From: Polyangium jinanense
GTDB taxonomy: Bacteria > Myxococcota > Polyangia > Polyangiales > Polyangiaceae
Length of the DNA: 64,000 bases
Reading direction: 5' to 3'
Assembly (NCBI RefSeq): GCF_028435365.1
Contig: NZ_JAGTJJ010000013.1
Span: 138,319-202,318 of the forward strand
Notes under the pieces: generated by a model
Told to the model about the DNA's origin: nothing
Seen by the model: the letters and a program-made list of their open reading frames with translations, nothing else
Databases searched by the model: none
Shown: positions 44,241 through 53,600 of the stretch, piece after piece
Position numbering within the stretch: position 1 is the first letter of the stretch
How the letters are laid out: every line of letters begins with the position of its first letter
Made by a program: the position numbers and the translations under genes

Positions 44241-45149
44241 GTGGCGCCGCGGCCCATTCCCCTGGGCCCCCGGCGGCTCGCCTCTCGCGTGCGTACGTCC
44301 CTCCACCTCGTCCTCGCATTCTCTTGCTTGCTCGGGCTCTCCGCGGCTGCATGGCTCCTCCTTCGCCGCCCCCCCGCGCCCACCCCACCGCTGCCCCCCC
44401 CAGAAGCCTCCACCGCCGCGTCGTCCCCTCTGCCGCCGCCTCCGCCCATTGTTTACCCCACGCCATTCTCCGTACCGACCGCCGCTCTCCCGCCCCGCGA
44501 GGCACTCCCGCCGGACACACTCCGCCTTCTCGTCGTCGGCGACTCGGTGGCGAGCTTCCTCGGCATGGCATTGCGGTATCGGCAGGACGAGGCCGGCGCG
44601 TTCGTCGCCGTTCGTGGGGTCGGCAGTTGCTCCATTTTCGAGGCCAAGATACGCATCGAGAACGGAAAACCCGTGCGGGGAACGAGCTGCTCGGAGCACT
44701 GGATCGAGGACGCCGCCGAGCTCCACCCCGACATGACGCTCCTCGTCATGGGTGGCGCCTTCTTCAATGAAAAGGCCTGCGAACCGGCCTGGCAGGACGC
44801 GTACGAAAAGCGCATCTTCACACTGGCCGACGGAATGGGCACGAACGCGGGTCGCATCGTGCTGACGCGGGTCCCGTATCCGATCAAGGACTGGCGTTAC
44901 GGAAATGTCCCGGCCCGCGTCGATTGCCTCAACGGTATGCTCGAGCGCGCCGCCCGAAAGCGTGGATGGCCCGTCCTCGATTTGATGGGGCACGTCTGCC
45001 CGACGCCCGCTTGCCGTGTCGAGAGCGAGGGCAAGCCCATCCGGCCCGACGGCCTGCATTTCGACGGTGCGGGCGCCGAGGAGACCGCGCGATGGGTCCT
45101 CGGCGAGCTCGAACGTTTTGCGCGTGAAGAGAAAGACGCGGGATTTTGA
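44241..45149 (+). CDS. membrane-anchored SGNH/GDSL hydrolase
   Basis: 302 residues from a GTG with AAGGAAG upstream; a TTG at 44214 would add nine residues. A membrane helix near residues 20-42 is followed by a Pro-rich periplasmic linker (about 45-85) and an SGNH-hydrolase domain: GDSVA (nucleophile Ser) and the C-terminal DGLHF motif with Asp and His. The linker-plus-SGNH layout is typical of peptidoglycan or polysaccharide O-acyl esterases, but the substrate is unknown. Two CxxxxC pairs probably form periplasmic disulfides. Confidence 0.8.
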   Translation: MAPRPIPLGPRRLASRVRTSLHLVLAFSCLLGLSAAAWLLLRRPPAPTPPLPPPEASTAASSPLPPPPPIVYPTPFSVPTAALPPREALPPDTLRLLVVGDSVASFLGMALRYRQDEAGAFVAVRGVGSCSIFEAKIRIENGKPVRGTSCSEHWIEDAAELHPDMTLLVMGGAFFNEKACEPAWQDAYEKRIFTLADGMGTNAGRIVLTRVPYPIKDWRYGNVPARVDCLNGMLERAARKRGWPVLDLMGHVCPTPACRVESEGKPIRPDGLHFDGAGAEETARWVLGELERFAREEKDAGF

Positions 45150-45155
45150 TTGGCG

Positions 45156-46136
45156 TCAGGGCGTACTGGGCGCGCTGATGGCGCAGCGGACCCCGAGGAA
45201 GCCGCAGCGGTACGTCGTCTTGAACACGGCCGTCTTCCCCGCCTTGACCTCGTCCCCACTGTCGCGCCAGCTCCCGCCGCGGCCGAAGCGGGCCGAGCTC
45301 ACGACATCGTTGCCCGTGGTGGTCCACTGGAAGACGTTGCCCGCGAGATCGAGCACCCCTTGCGGGCTCGCGCCGGCGGGGAAGCTCCCGATCGGACAGG
45401 GGCCGTCGCGCTTCGTTTTTCCGGACCAGCAGAGCTGCTCGGCGGGCGGCTCGTTCCCCCACGGATACGTAAAACCTTCCGGACCGCCGCGCGCCGCCCA
45501 CTCCCATTCTTCGCCGCTGGGAAGGCGCTTGTTTTGCGCTTTGCAATAGTCGGTGGCCTGCACGAAATCGATGCAGATCATCGGCAGGTTCCCTTTCCCT
45601 TCCACGCCGTACGTCGAGGGATCACAAACCTTGACGGCGCCGTCGTTGCACTTCTTCGATTGCACGCACGCCGCATATTGATCCGTCGTGGCCAGGTTCA
45701 CGTCAAGGCAATAATCCTTCACGGTCACCTGGGCCTTGATCGCGGCGAGCTTGAAGCTGCCGCCCTTGATGCGGACCATCCCGGCCGGACAGCCGCCCGT
45801 GTCCGGCACGCTCGCGGGAGCGGGCGTCGTTGCCGCCGGCGCCGCGGTCGTTGCCGGCGCCGCGCTGGCCACGGGGCCCGCCGTGTTGTCCGGCGCGGCT
45901 GTGGTGGCGGCAGCACTCGGCGCCGGCTCGGCCTTTGCCGAGGGCGTCGCGGCCGGCGCCGCGGGTTGGTCGGCGTTTGCCGCGACATTCGAGGGCCCCG
46001 CGGGCGGCGGCTCACCCGCGCCGCCGCAGGCGCTCACGGAGGCCAAGAGACACGCGGTCACCCACGCGAACGGGGCCATGGCGACCGCCCCCGCGTGCGC
46101 CCCGTGTAATGCGTTCGTCCATCGTTTCACCGACAT
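45156..46136 (-). CDS. lipoprotein with sulfatase-modifying-factor (FGE) domain
   Basis: 326 residues. Lipobox SVSAC (Cys near 37), then a 90-residue Ala/Pro/Thr linker, then a SUMF1-type C-lectin domain (about 115-326): GMVRIKGGSF, LPSGEEWEWAARGG, YPWGNEPP, VLDLAGNVFQWTT and FGRGGSWRDSG. The catalytic cysteine pair of true formylglycine-generating enzymes is not seen, so it is probably a binding or structural member of the family on the outer membrane. Ends 6 bp from the convergent SGNH gene stop. Confidence 0.85.
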   Translation of the reverse strand: MSVKRWTNALHGAHAGAVAMAPFAWVTACLLASVSACGGAGEPPPAGPSNVAANADQPAAPAATPSAKAEPAPSAAATTAAPDNTAGPVASAAPATTAAPAATTPAPASVPDTGGCPAGMVRIKGGSFKLAAIKAQVTVKDYCLDVNLATTDQYAACVQSKKCNDGAVKVCDPSTYGVEGKGNLPMICIDFVQATDYCKAQNKRLPSGEEWEWAARGGPEGFTYPWGNEPPAEQLCWSGKTKRDGPCPIGSFPAGASPQGVLDLAGNVFQWTTTGNDVVSSARFGRGGSWRDSGDEVKAGKTAVFKTTYRCGFLGVRCAISAPSTP

Positions 46137-46161
46137 CGTTTCGCCTCCGCGTCTCCGTCGT

Positions 46162-46680
46162 TCACATCGCCGTCACGGTGGGTGCCGCGCGATCTTCCAG
46201 CCAATGCTCTTGAATGACCAGCGAGGGTTTCGCCTTGAACACCCCCGCCGCGTCGACCCCGCCCGTCCAGATTTGCACCACGCGGCGATCACCACGCCGC
46301 ATCGGAAATTGCACCTCGCCGCCCTGCCGCTCGTCGCGATCGATCCAGAACGAGACCTCGGCCGCGTCCCCGCCGAGCACCACCATCGCATGCGGCTTCG
46401 TCCCGAGGCATCGCACCTTGAGCCATTCCCGCACGCGATACGCCGTGCAAGGCGCCGCGGCGGGGCCCGTGCGCGTCAGCCGGACCTTCGTCGCTTTGGC
46501 CCATTCATCGAACGTGGGCGCTTTCGTCTTTTCCGTACCCGGCGGATCCACTTCGAGCGAAACCGCATCCCCCGGCGCCGCCGCCGAAGCGGACGCGGCG
46601 GGCGGGGCTTGTGCCGGGGCCGGCGAGGACGCGGTCGCCGCCGCCACGAGCGCGAGAATGGGGAGGGGGATGGCTCTCAT
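46162..46680 (-). CDS. small secreted protein, unknown
   Basis: 172 residues with a signal peptide ending near AQAPPAAS. The mature part is a mostly beta domain of about 120 residues with two Cys (CTAYRVREWLKVRC). It is coupled by a 4-bp ATGA overlap to the upstream haem-c propeller protein, which suggests they act together. No family recognised. Confidence 0.72.
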   Translation of the reverse strand: MRAIPLPILALVAAATASSPAPAQAPPAASASAAAPGDAVSLEVDPPGTEKTKAPTFDEWAKATKVRLTRTGPAAAPCTAYRVREWLKVRCLGTKPHAMVVLGGDAAEVSFWIDRDERQGGEVQFPMRRGDRRVVQIWTGGVDAAGVFKAKPSLVIQEHWLEDRAAPTVTAM

Positions 46681-48800
46681 AACGTGCGCAAGAACGCGGC
46701 AAGCGCGTCTCGCTCTTCCCTCGAGAGTTGATTCGTCTTTCCCATGCGATCGTTGTTCTTCGCGATGAGCTCGTCCAGCGTCGCCGCGCTCCCGTCGTGC
46801 AGGTACGGCGCCCGACCTTCGAGGTACAGGAGCGAGGGGACGCGGAGCTCACCGGTCTTCAATTCATCGAAATTGGACCGGCGCGTGAGCCTCGGCAGCG
46901 GATAGACCTGCCGATCCGTGTACTCCGTCTCGGGGACGTGGCAACGAGCGCATTGCACCGCGTCCTTCATGAAAACCTCTTTTCCGCGCTGCTCGACCGC
47001 ATCGAGCGCGCGCTGTTCGCGCGGCGGCGGCCGGAGGCCCGCCCGCACGAACGCGGCGATGCGCATGGCGCGCGCGTCGAGGTTCTGCGGCTCGTGCTTC
47101 GGCACGCCTCCCCACCGATGCAGGCCGAAGCCCGCGCGCAGCCGCGCCATGAGATCGGGGCTCTCGCCGACCCAGCCGTACGGACCGGGCGATTTTACGC
47201 GACCCGCGAGCATCGGCGTCCGGCGCGGTATGCCGCGCACCCGATCGGTCTCGGGCACGTTCTCGGCCGAACCGACGAAATTCACGTTCGTCCCGTCCTC
47301 GGTATTGAATTTCGCCTCGTGCCACACGTGCCCATCGTCGCGCCCCTCCGGATGGCAGCCGGCGCAACCGAGGCCTCCGCTCATCAAACGGTCCGTGGCA
47401 TTGTAAAAGAGCCGGCGGCCAAGGGCCGCGTCGCCGCCGAGCGGATCCTCCGCGAGACGAACGAGCGTCGGCGCGGGCGGCTTATCGCTATGCAACGCGC
47501 CGCGCGACGGGTGCGGCGCGAGCGGAATGGCGACGAGATCGTACGTCGCGCCGCAAAAGACGAACGCCGTCGCCTCGTCCTCCGAAAGCACGATCCCTGC
47601 GGGCGCCCCGCCCCGATTCGCGATTCCCAGCGCGGGATCCCGTTCGCTCCCCACCTCGTAGGTGGCGACGACGGAGAGGGTCGGATCGACCGCGAGCGCG
47701 TCGAGCTCCACCAGCCGATCGTCGCCTTCGCCCGCGACGAGCAGCGTGTCGGTGCGGCTCCGATACACGATGGCGCGCGGCTGCGTGAGGGGAGCGAGGC
47801 TCGTGCCGGGGATTTGCAGCTCGGGCGCCGGCCCCTCCCCCACGGCCCGAATCAGCGTGGTGTGCTCGCGATGGAGCGGCGCGAGGGGTTTGTCCGAGCC
47901 CGTGACGAGCACATCGACCGTGGCCGCCCCGAACCACGCAATCTCCCCCAGTGCGCCGAGCGCGTGCCGCGGCGCGAAAAGCAGGCTCTCGTCGGGAGAA
48001 AACGCGAGCGCATACCCGAGCGACGCATTGAGCGTCTTCCCCACGGGCGTGCGCAACGGCGAAGGAGGCAGATCGACGCGCCGGACCGTGGGCGTGCTGC
48101 TCCCGAGCTCGTCGATCCGGGTGAGCGGCCCGCCGGTGAGATGCGAGATGTACGCGGATTGCCCGTCCTTCCGAAGCGCGATGCCCCGCGGCTCCCGAGC
48201 GACGTCGACCGTCCAGCGAACCTCGTGGCTACGCAGATCGACAGCGCTGATCTTGTGCGTCCAGGCGCTCGTCACGATCGCGAGTGATTGATCCGCCGTC
48301 ACCGCGAGCCCCCACGCATCGGCCGGGAGTTTTACGCGCGATGTCTCGGCGAGCGACCCGCCGGGCTCGGCGCGGAACTCCACGAGCAGCCCCGGATCGC
48401 GAATGGTCACGAGCACACGCCCGGGCAAGGTCACGACCTGCGCGGGCGGCCCCGGCATGGGAAGCGCCGTGCCGGTCCCCGCCGGCGACAAGGGCAAGGC
48501 CACGCGCCGGAGCACGTTGTGATCCTCGTCCGCGACGTAGAGCGCGTCCTCGCCCACGCCACGCGCGAGCACGGCGCCTTGACGCGGGCCGATCGACGCG
48601 ACGTTCGCGGCGGGAGGCGGCGTCGTCGCGGAAGGAGCGGATGCGACCGAGGCCGACGGCAACGCAGCGCCCGCATCGACGGCGGCCTGGTCCGAGCCCG
48701 AGCAGGTGCAGCCGCTGCCGAGGCCGAGGGCCCCGCCGAGCGCTATGCAGGCGAGGGCGAAGCGTGAGCCGAGAGATCCGACGCGGAGCAGGGTAGGCAC
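46677..48800 (-). CDS. di-haem cytochrome c peroxidase-like lipoprotein with beta-propeller
   Basis: 707 residues from a GTG. Lipobox GSGC (Cys near 31). Residues about 65-440 are a YVTN/NHL-type beta-propeller with repeated VADEDHNVL, AIVTSAWTHKISAVDL and FSPDESLLFA strands. The C-terminal third carries two CxxCH haem sites (CAGCH near 478 and CARCH near 618) with di-haem peroxidase/MauG-like contexts (RRTPMLAGR, PSLLYLEGRAPYLHDGS). A lipid-anchored redox enzyme on the outer membrane, possibly oxidising a partner protein. The 46162 gene is translationally coupled downstream. Confidence 0.88.
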   Translation of the reverse strand: MPTLLRVGSLGSRFALACIALGGALGLGSGCTCSGSDQAAVDAGAALPSASVASAPSATTPPPAANVASIGPRQGAVLARGVGEDALYVADEDHNVLRRVALPLSPAGTGTALPMPGPPAQVVTLPGRVLVTIRDPGLLVEFRAEPGGSLAETSRVKLPADAWGLAVTADQSLAIVTSAWTHKISAVDLRSHEVRWTVDVAREPRGIALRKDGQSAYISHLTGGPLTRIDELGSSTPTVRRVDLPPSPLRTPVGKTLNASLGYALAFSPDESLLFAPRHALGALGEIAWFGAATVDVLVTGSDKPLAPLHREHTTLIRAVGEGPAPELQIPGTSLAPLTQPRAIVYRSRTDTLLVAGEGDDRLVELDALAVDPTLSVVATYEVGSERDPALGIANRGGAPAGIVLSEDEATAFVFCGATYDLVAIPLAPHPSRGALHSDKPPAPTLVRLAEDPLGGDAALGRRLFYNATDRLMSGGLGCAGCHPEGRDDGHVWHEAKFNTEDGTNVNFVGSAENVPETDRVRGIPRRTPMLAGRVKSPGPYGWVGESPDLMARLRAGFGLHRWGGVPKHEPQNLDARAMRIAAFVRAGLRPPPREQRALDAVEQRGKEVFMKDAVQCARCHVPETEYTDRQVYPLPRLTRRSNFDELKTGELRVPSLLYLEGRAPYLHDGSAATLDELIAKNNDRMGKTNQLSREERDALAAFLRTL

Positions 48801-49105
48801 GGAGATGAGAGCAACATACCGCTGCCCGAGGGTCGATCTCTATGAATTTCGCACGGTGAGGGAGGCCCGATCCTTCGCCACGCGGTGGCCGATCCTTCGC
48901 CAGCCCAGGGAGAACGATGTCCACTACAACCGGCTCGCCACGCCAAGCAGGATGAGGAACCTGCTCCCGAAAGCGAGGAACGTTCACCGGCAGGCGTCGC
49001 TTCTCAACGGCAACAGGGTGGCATGTATGCCACCACCGTTGGCGCGCGCTCGTCGAGGGGGCAACGAAATAGCCTGGCGTGCGGCGGCATGCTATGGCGT
49101 ACGCC
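48801..49105. other. 305-bp gap, no gene seen
   Basis: Between the divergent haem-c lipoprotein and the plus-strand lipoprotein. It must carry both promoters; I see no strong consensus promoter or hairpin. Confidence 0.4.
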
Positions 49106-49645
49106 ATGATCTTGATGAACAGAGCTTCCGTCGTTCCGCTGATCCTGGCCCTCGCCGGCTGCGGAGCGAATGTGGATGTGGATACGGAGTCGTCGCCCTT
49201 TTCCATCCTCGGCATCGATCTTGGCGGCACCGCAGACACGTGGATCGCCGGTCGCTGCCTCGACGAGACATTGCCTCTCGACGGCGACGGGCAGCCCGAG
49301 TGCACCGTCGTCGTGGAGCATCGCGACGGCATTTGCGACTGCAATGGCCCGTGGGAGGTGCCACCGTCCCCGGAGAACGCGCACCTTCGGGCCCTCGTCG
49401 CCCCGCTTTTCGAGGATAGCTGCCTGTGCGAAATCCCGAGGCTCACCGGGGAGGCGCTCGTCGCTTGTCAGCACAGCGACAACATGGACGAGGCCGTGGC
49501 GAACGGGTTTTGCTACGTCGAAAAGCCGAATACGCCGACCATGTCTTGCCTGTCGGAGGACCAGGCCATGGTGCGGTACTATGGAAAGGGGCCGGTGGCG
49601 CACTCGCCCAACCGGATTGCGCTCATCTGCCGCGTGGAGCCGTGA
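49106..49645 (+). CDS. Cys-rich lipoprotein, unknown
   Basis: 179 residues from ATG 49106 (ATGs at 49079 and 49115 are alternatives). Lipobox LAGC; the mature domain has about eight Cys (CTVVVEHRDGICDC, CLCEIPRL, CQHSDNMDEA, CYVEKPN, CLSEDQ, ICRVEP) and looks disulfide-stabilised. No family recognised. Confidence 0.72.
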   Translation: MILMNRASVVPLILALAGCGANVDVDTESSPFSILGIDLGGTADTWIAGRCLDETLPLDGDGQPECTVVVEHRDGICDCNGPWEVPPSPENAHLRALVAPLFEDSCLCEIPRLTGEALVACQHSDNMDEAVANGFCYVEKPNTPTMSCLSEDQAMVRYYGKGPVAHSPNRIALICRVEP

Positions 49646-50632
49646 GCCCTGGCCCTACCCCGCCTCCGCTTCCGCTCCCGCCCCTGCTCCCGCCTCCGCT
49701 TCGGATTCCGTCACCCCTGACCCGGCGTAACCTGCTGGATCCGCGTCTCGCAGACGCCGGCGCACGCCCTTTCGCGCGACCAGGTGCCACTTCCGACCCC
49801 CTGGCGTCCGGCGACCCGCAATGAGCGCCACGGCAAGGTCATCACCGCCCCTCACGCCCTCCTCGACGTGTTGAAGACCTTGACTTTTAAAATGATCGTT
49901 GAACGACCCAACGCATAGGACATTCCGTGTCCTACGCCATCCGAGCATCGCCCCCCGCAGTCGGAAGCGTGCTCGAAAATGGCCGTTCCAGCATCGATTG
50001 GCATTCCGGCCTGGGTGACAGGGGACCACACCGTACCCACATGTCCTCCAGAACCGTACGGACCCAGATCAATCCCCTGGACGGAACCCCAGCCGTCTGC
50101 CAATTACATCTGTAGGAAAATGCGGGCGCCCGATGCTCGGGAGCCTGGCCGACGTGTGGCTTATAAACGTTGCCGCCGCCCCGCGTTCGCACCTCGGTAG
50201 GACAGGGAATTTTATTCCTGCCGATTCGTGAGGTTCGACCGTGGGTCGTCGTGCATCGCGTCGCCGCGCGGTCGGTGCCTACCTCGTGATGCGCAGAGTT
50301 TTTCTCGGCGCTCTTCGAGGGCGGGAGTGGTCCATTTTGCAAAAGGTGAGAACATGAATACGCGGGGCGACATTTCGCCCCGGGGTATGTATCGATAGGT
50401 CTACAAGAGGCGTGTGCATCGCCACCACGAGGTGGACGCAGGGCATGGGTCGCGTCTATCTCGCGGATTGTGGTGCGCATGTCGAAGCTCGTGCTCGCCG
50501 CAATTCATGCGACGACAGGGGCCGTGGTGTGCTCGTGGGGCGCCTTGCCCGATGGTCTATGCCTCGGGCTGGCATGGCTTTGCTCGCCTCTGTGAAGGCG
50601 GCGTCACTCGATCAAAGGAGCGCGGTGAGCAT
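49646..50632. other. about 1 kb without a recognisable gene, upstream of the Tc toxin
   Basis: No reading frame here looks real. It contains a pyrimidine-rich tract (about 49655-49710), a 7-bp hairpin (49916-49922 with 49928-49934), an 8-bp hairpin (50363-50382) and a possible 14-codon leader peptide. By eye the middle part is less GC-rich than the flanks. It must hold the toxin promoter. Confidence 0.5.
50354..50398 (+). CDS. possible 14-residue leader peptide upstream of TcA
   Basis: ATG with AAAAGGTGAG just upstream, 14 codons and a TAG. The 8-bp hairpin 50363-50382 lies inside it. It is 235 bp before the TcA start. A leader that couples toxin expression to translation is conceivable, but this could be chance. 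Confidence 0.2.
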   Translation: MNTRGDISPRGMYR

Positions 50633-53600
50633 ATGAATGAGGAGCTCGAACTGGAGAACGTCACGGATATCGCTTACCGGCTCCACGGCCGGATCGTCGA
50701 TGCGGCAACGGGCAAAGGTGTCGACGCCGTGCGCGTCGAGCTGTGGGATCGGGAAGGCATCTGCCGGGACCTCGTAGCCGTCGCGAAGACCGACGAGGTT
50801 GGCGACTTTGCCATCACCGTGACCGACACGTACCTCGACTCGCTGTTTTTCGCGCGCAGGCCTGCTCTCAAGTTTCATCTCTTCACGGCCACGCCGCAGC
50901 TCGAGCCGCCTACCGTCACCTGGCAGCAGCTCGAGCCGCTGACCGTCACCTGGCAGCCGTCTGCCGCAGCGCAGCGCATCCGCATCGCTGTCGACCTCGG
51001 TGCGACCAGGGAGGGGCAACCCTCCGAGCTGGTCGTGCGAGGAAGGCTTACGGACTCGGATGGCTCACCTCTCGTTGGAAAGCCGGTCGCCGCCTATGAC
51101 GTCGTGTATAATACGACACCTCCGACGCCCGAGCCGCCCGAGCCGCCGCTCCTGAATGAGTTGCCCCTGGGTAACGATACCACGGATTCGTCGGGGCAGT
51201 TCTGCATCTCCTACACGCCGGCGAACGGTACCCATGCCAATCTCCTGGTACGGGCGACTGTGACGACAGATTCGACGGTCGCCGTAAAAGTCTGTCGTGC
51301 TCCCGCCACGGCGCACGTGGACCTCGTGGCAAATAACGCGAGATCGCGCGGACGTTCCGAGGTCCACAGGGTGGCCAAACACGTCGAGTCTGTCTTCAGC
51401 CGGGCTGTGCTGATCGATCCCGAACGGGTACTGGAGCTGCAAGAAATCTCGACCCTGATCGATCTGGTGGCTTGCAGGACCGGCGAAGAGCGCGATCTCG
51501 TCGACCTGTTCGTAAAGGCGGTTCGTCTCGAGGACGAGATCGATGTCGACTACCATCCCGACGTCAATGTGGCGCTTGTCTACGCGCTCCTGCGGCAAGG
51601 TCTGCCCCAGACACGTCGCGAGCTCCTTTCGCAGCGCCGAAGCACCCTCCGGCGCGCACTCGAGCAGGCCATGGGAGAGAATATCATTCCTTCTCTACCG
51701 ACCGCGAACATCGACGACATCATCGAGAAATTCGTCGTCAGAATGGCACCACTCGCTGCCGGATCGCGGGTGGGTGGCCCCAGCTCGCTTGCCCATATCT
51801 TCAACGGGGTCGAGCTCGGGGGACTGGAGGAGGATTTCGCGCGCGCGGTCATCGAACACCAAGGGAAAGGGACCGTCGATGACTTTTGGACGAAGCTCTC
51901 CGCGCGTGAGGGTTTCGAGGATCCCGCGACCATCGACAAGCTCAAGCTCGTGATGCAGCTCGGCGCGCTCACGCGCTACCACGCGGGGCTCATCCGTGAG
52001 CTCGCTTCGCGTTTCAGCGCGGGTACCCTGACGAGTATTCGTGACATCGCCAAATACGACAAAACTGACTGGTTCACGATTTTCGATATTGGCGGCGAAG
52101 CGCCGATTGGGCCCGCACAGGATACGCCGGGCACAGAGCCAGAACATCGACGGGAGAATTACGCGAACGTCCTCCTGAGCACGATGGAGGCGGCCTTCCC
52201 CACCGCGGTCATCGCGGACCGGGTCATCCGGGACGAGGTGGCCGGGTCTGGTATTCGCGTGTTCTTCGAGCACAACCCGAATTTCGAGTTCGGCTCGATG
52301 CGCGTATCGAAGTACCTCGCGGAAACGAGCGGCGCGATGACGGGCGTGAGCGATGTCGCCGCCACGACCGAGCGGCTGAAGAAGATGGAGCGGATCTTCC
52401 ACATCACGCCGCGGCACCGTGAGATGAAGCCGCTCCTCGAGGCCGATCTCCACTCGGCGCAGCGCATCCACCGCATGGGCAAACGCCGCTTCGTCGCCAA
52501 GTTCGGCTCCGAATTTGGAATCGAACGAGCCGAGGCGATCTTCGGCAGGGCTTGCTGGATCGCGTCCGCTTCCACCGCGCTCTTCGCCAAGTACGGCAGC
52601 AGCTTCCATGGGCCGAAAATCGCGACCCTCCCGGACCTCGTGACGCTCGCCACCCCCAACGAGGAACAGAACATCGCGGACTGGACCTCCCTCTTCGGCT
52701 CTCTGGATGGCTGCGTGTGCGAGCATTGCAGGTCCGTGTATGGCCCCGCGGCCTACCTCGTGGATCTGCTCGAGTTCCTCGACCGCCACGATTCGAAAAT
52801 CGAGACGCCGGAGAGCACCGAGCAAAACCCAGCCTACTGGTCGGCCCGGGACGTCCTCATCGGTGCTCTTCCGGGGGACACGGATGCGCCTCCTGCACGA
52901 AGGCCGGACATCGCGCGGCTCCTCCTTTCTTGCAAGAACACGGACACGACCCTGCCTTATATCGATCTCGTCAACGAGATCCTCGAGGCCGTCGTTGCCA
53001 ACGAGCTGGATGGGCTGGACTATCTCGGGACGCAGGACATCACGAGCGCGGGGACGCCGCAGGAGCTTCTGGCCGAGCCCGAGGTGAAATACCTCGCGGC
53101 GCGCAATGCGGCCTACGCCGGGCTCGCCGCTGCGGTCCATCCCTTCGATTTGCCGTTCCACCTGTGGGATGAAGAGGCACGAGTCTACCTCGAACATCTC
53201 GGCGTTCCCCGGCACGAGCTCGTCGAAGCAATGAAGCTGCCCTCTGGCGATGTCAGCGACCAGATCGCGCGCGAGCGCCTGCGCATGTCGAAGCGGGAGT
53301 GGGAGATCGTCACGCAACAAACCTCGGGGGCCCCCACGGCGTATGCGTGCTGGGGAATGCCGGAGGTCAACTGGGTCCAGAAGCTCGCGCCCGTCCCGCG
53401 GTTCCTCGAGCAGGCAGGGCTTTCCTTCAATGAACTTCGGGAGCTGCTCGCCACGAAATACGTGAATCCGGCCGCCTCGCCAACGGTGAAGTTGAACCCC
53501 GAGACGGGCTGCGATATCGATACGAAATTGCTGGACGGGCTCGACGCAGCGCTCCTCGGGCGGATCCACCGTTTCCTTCGCCTGCGCAAGCGGCTCGGCT

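Noticed and set aside
49655..50029. Possible gene of 124 codons upstream of the toxin
   Set aside because: Low-complexity ending, no domain and no ribosome site; treated as non-coding.
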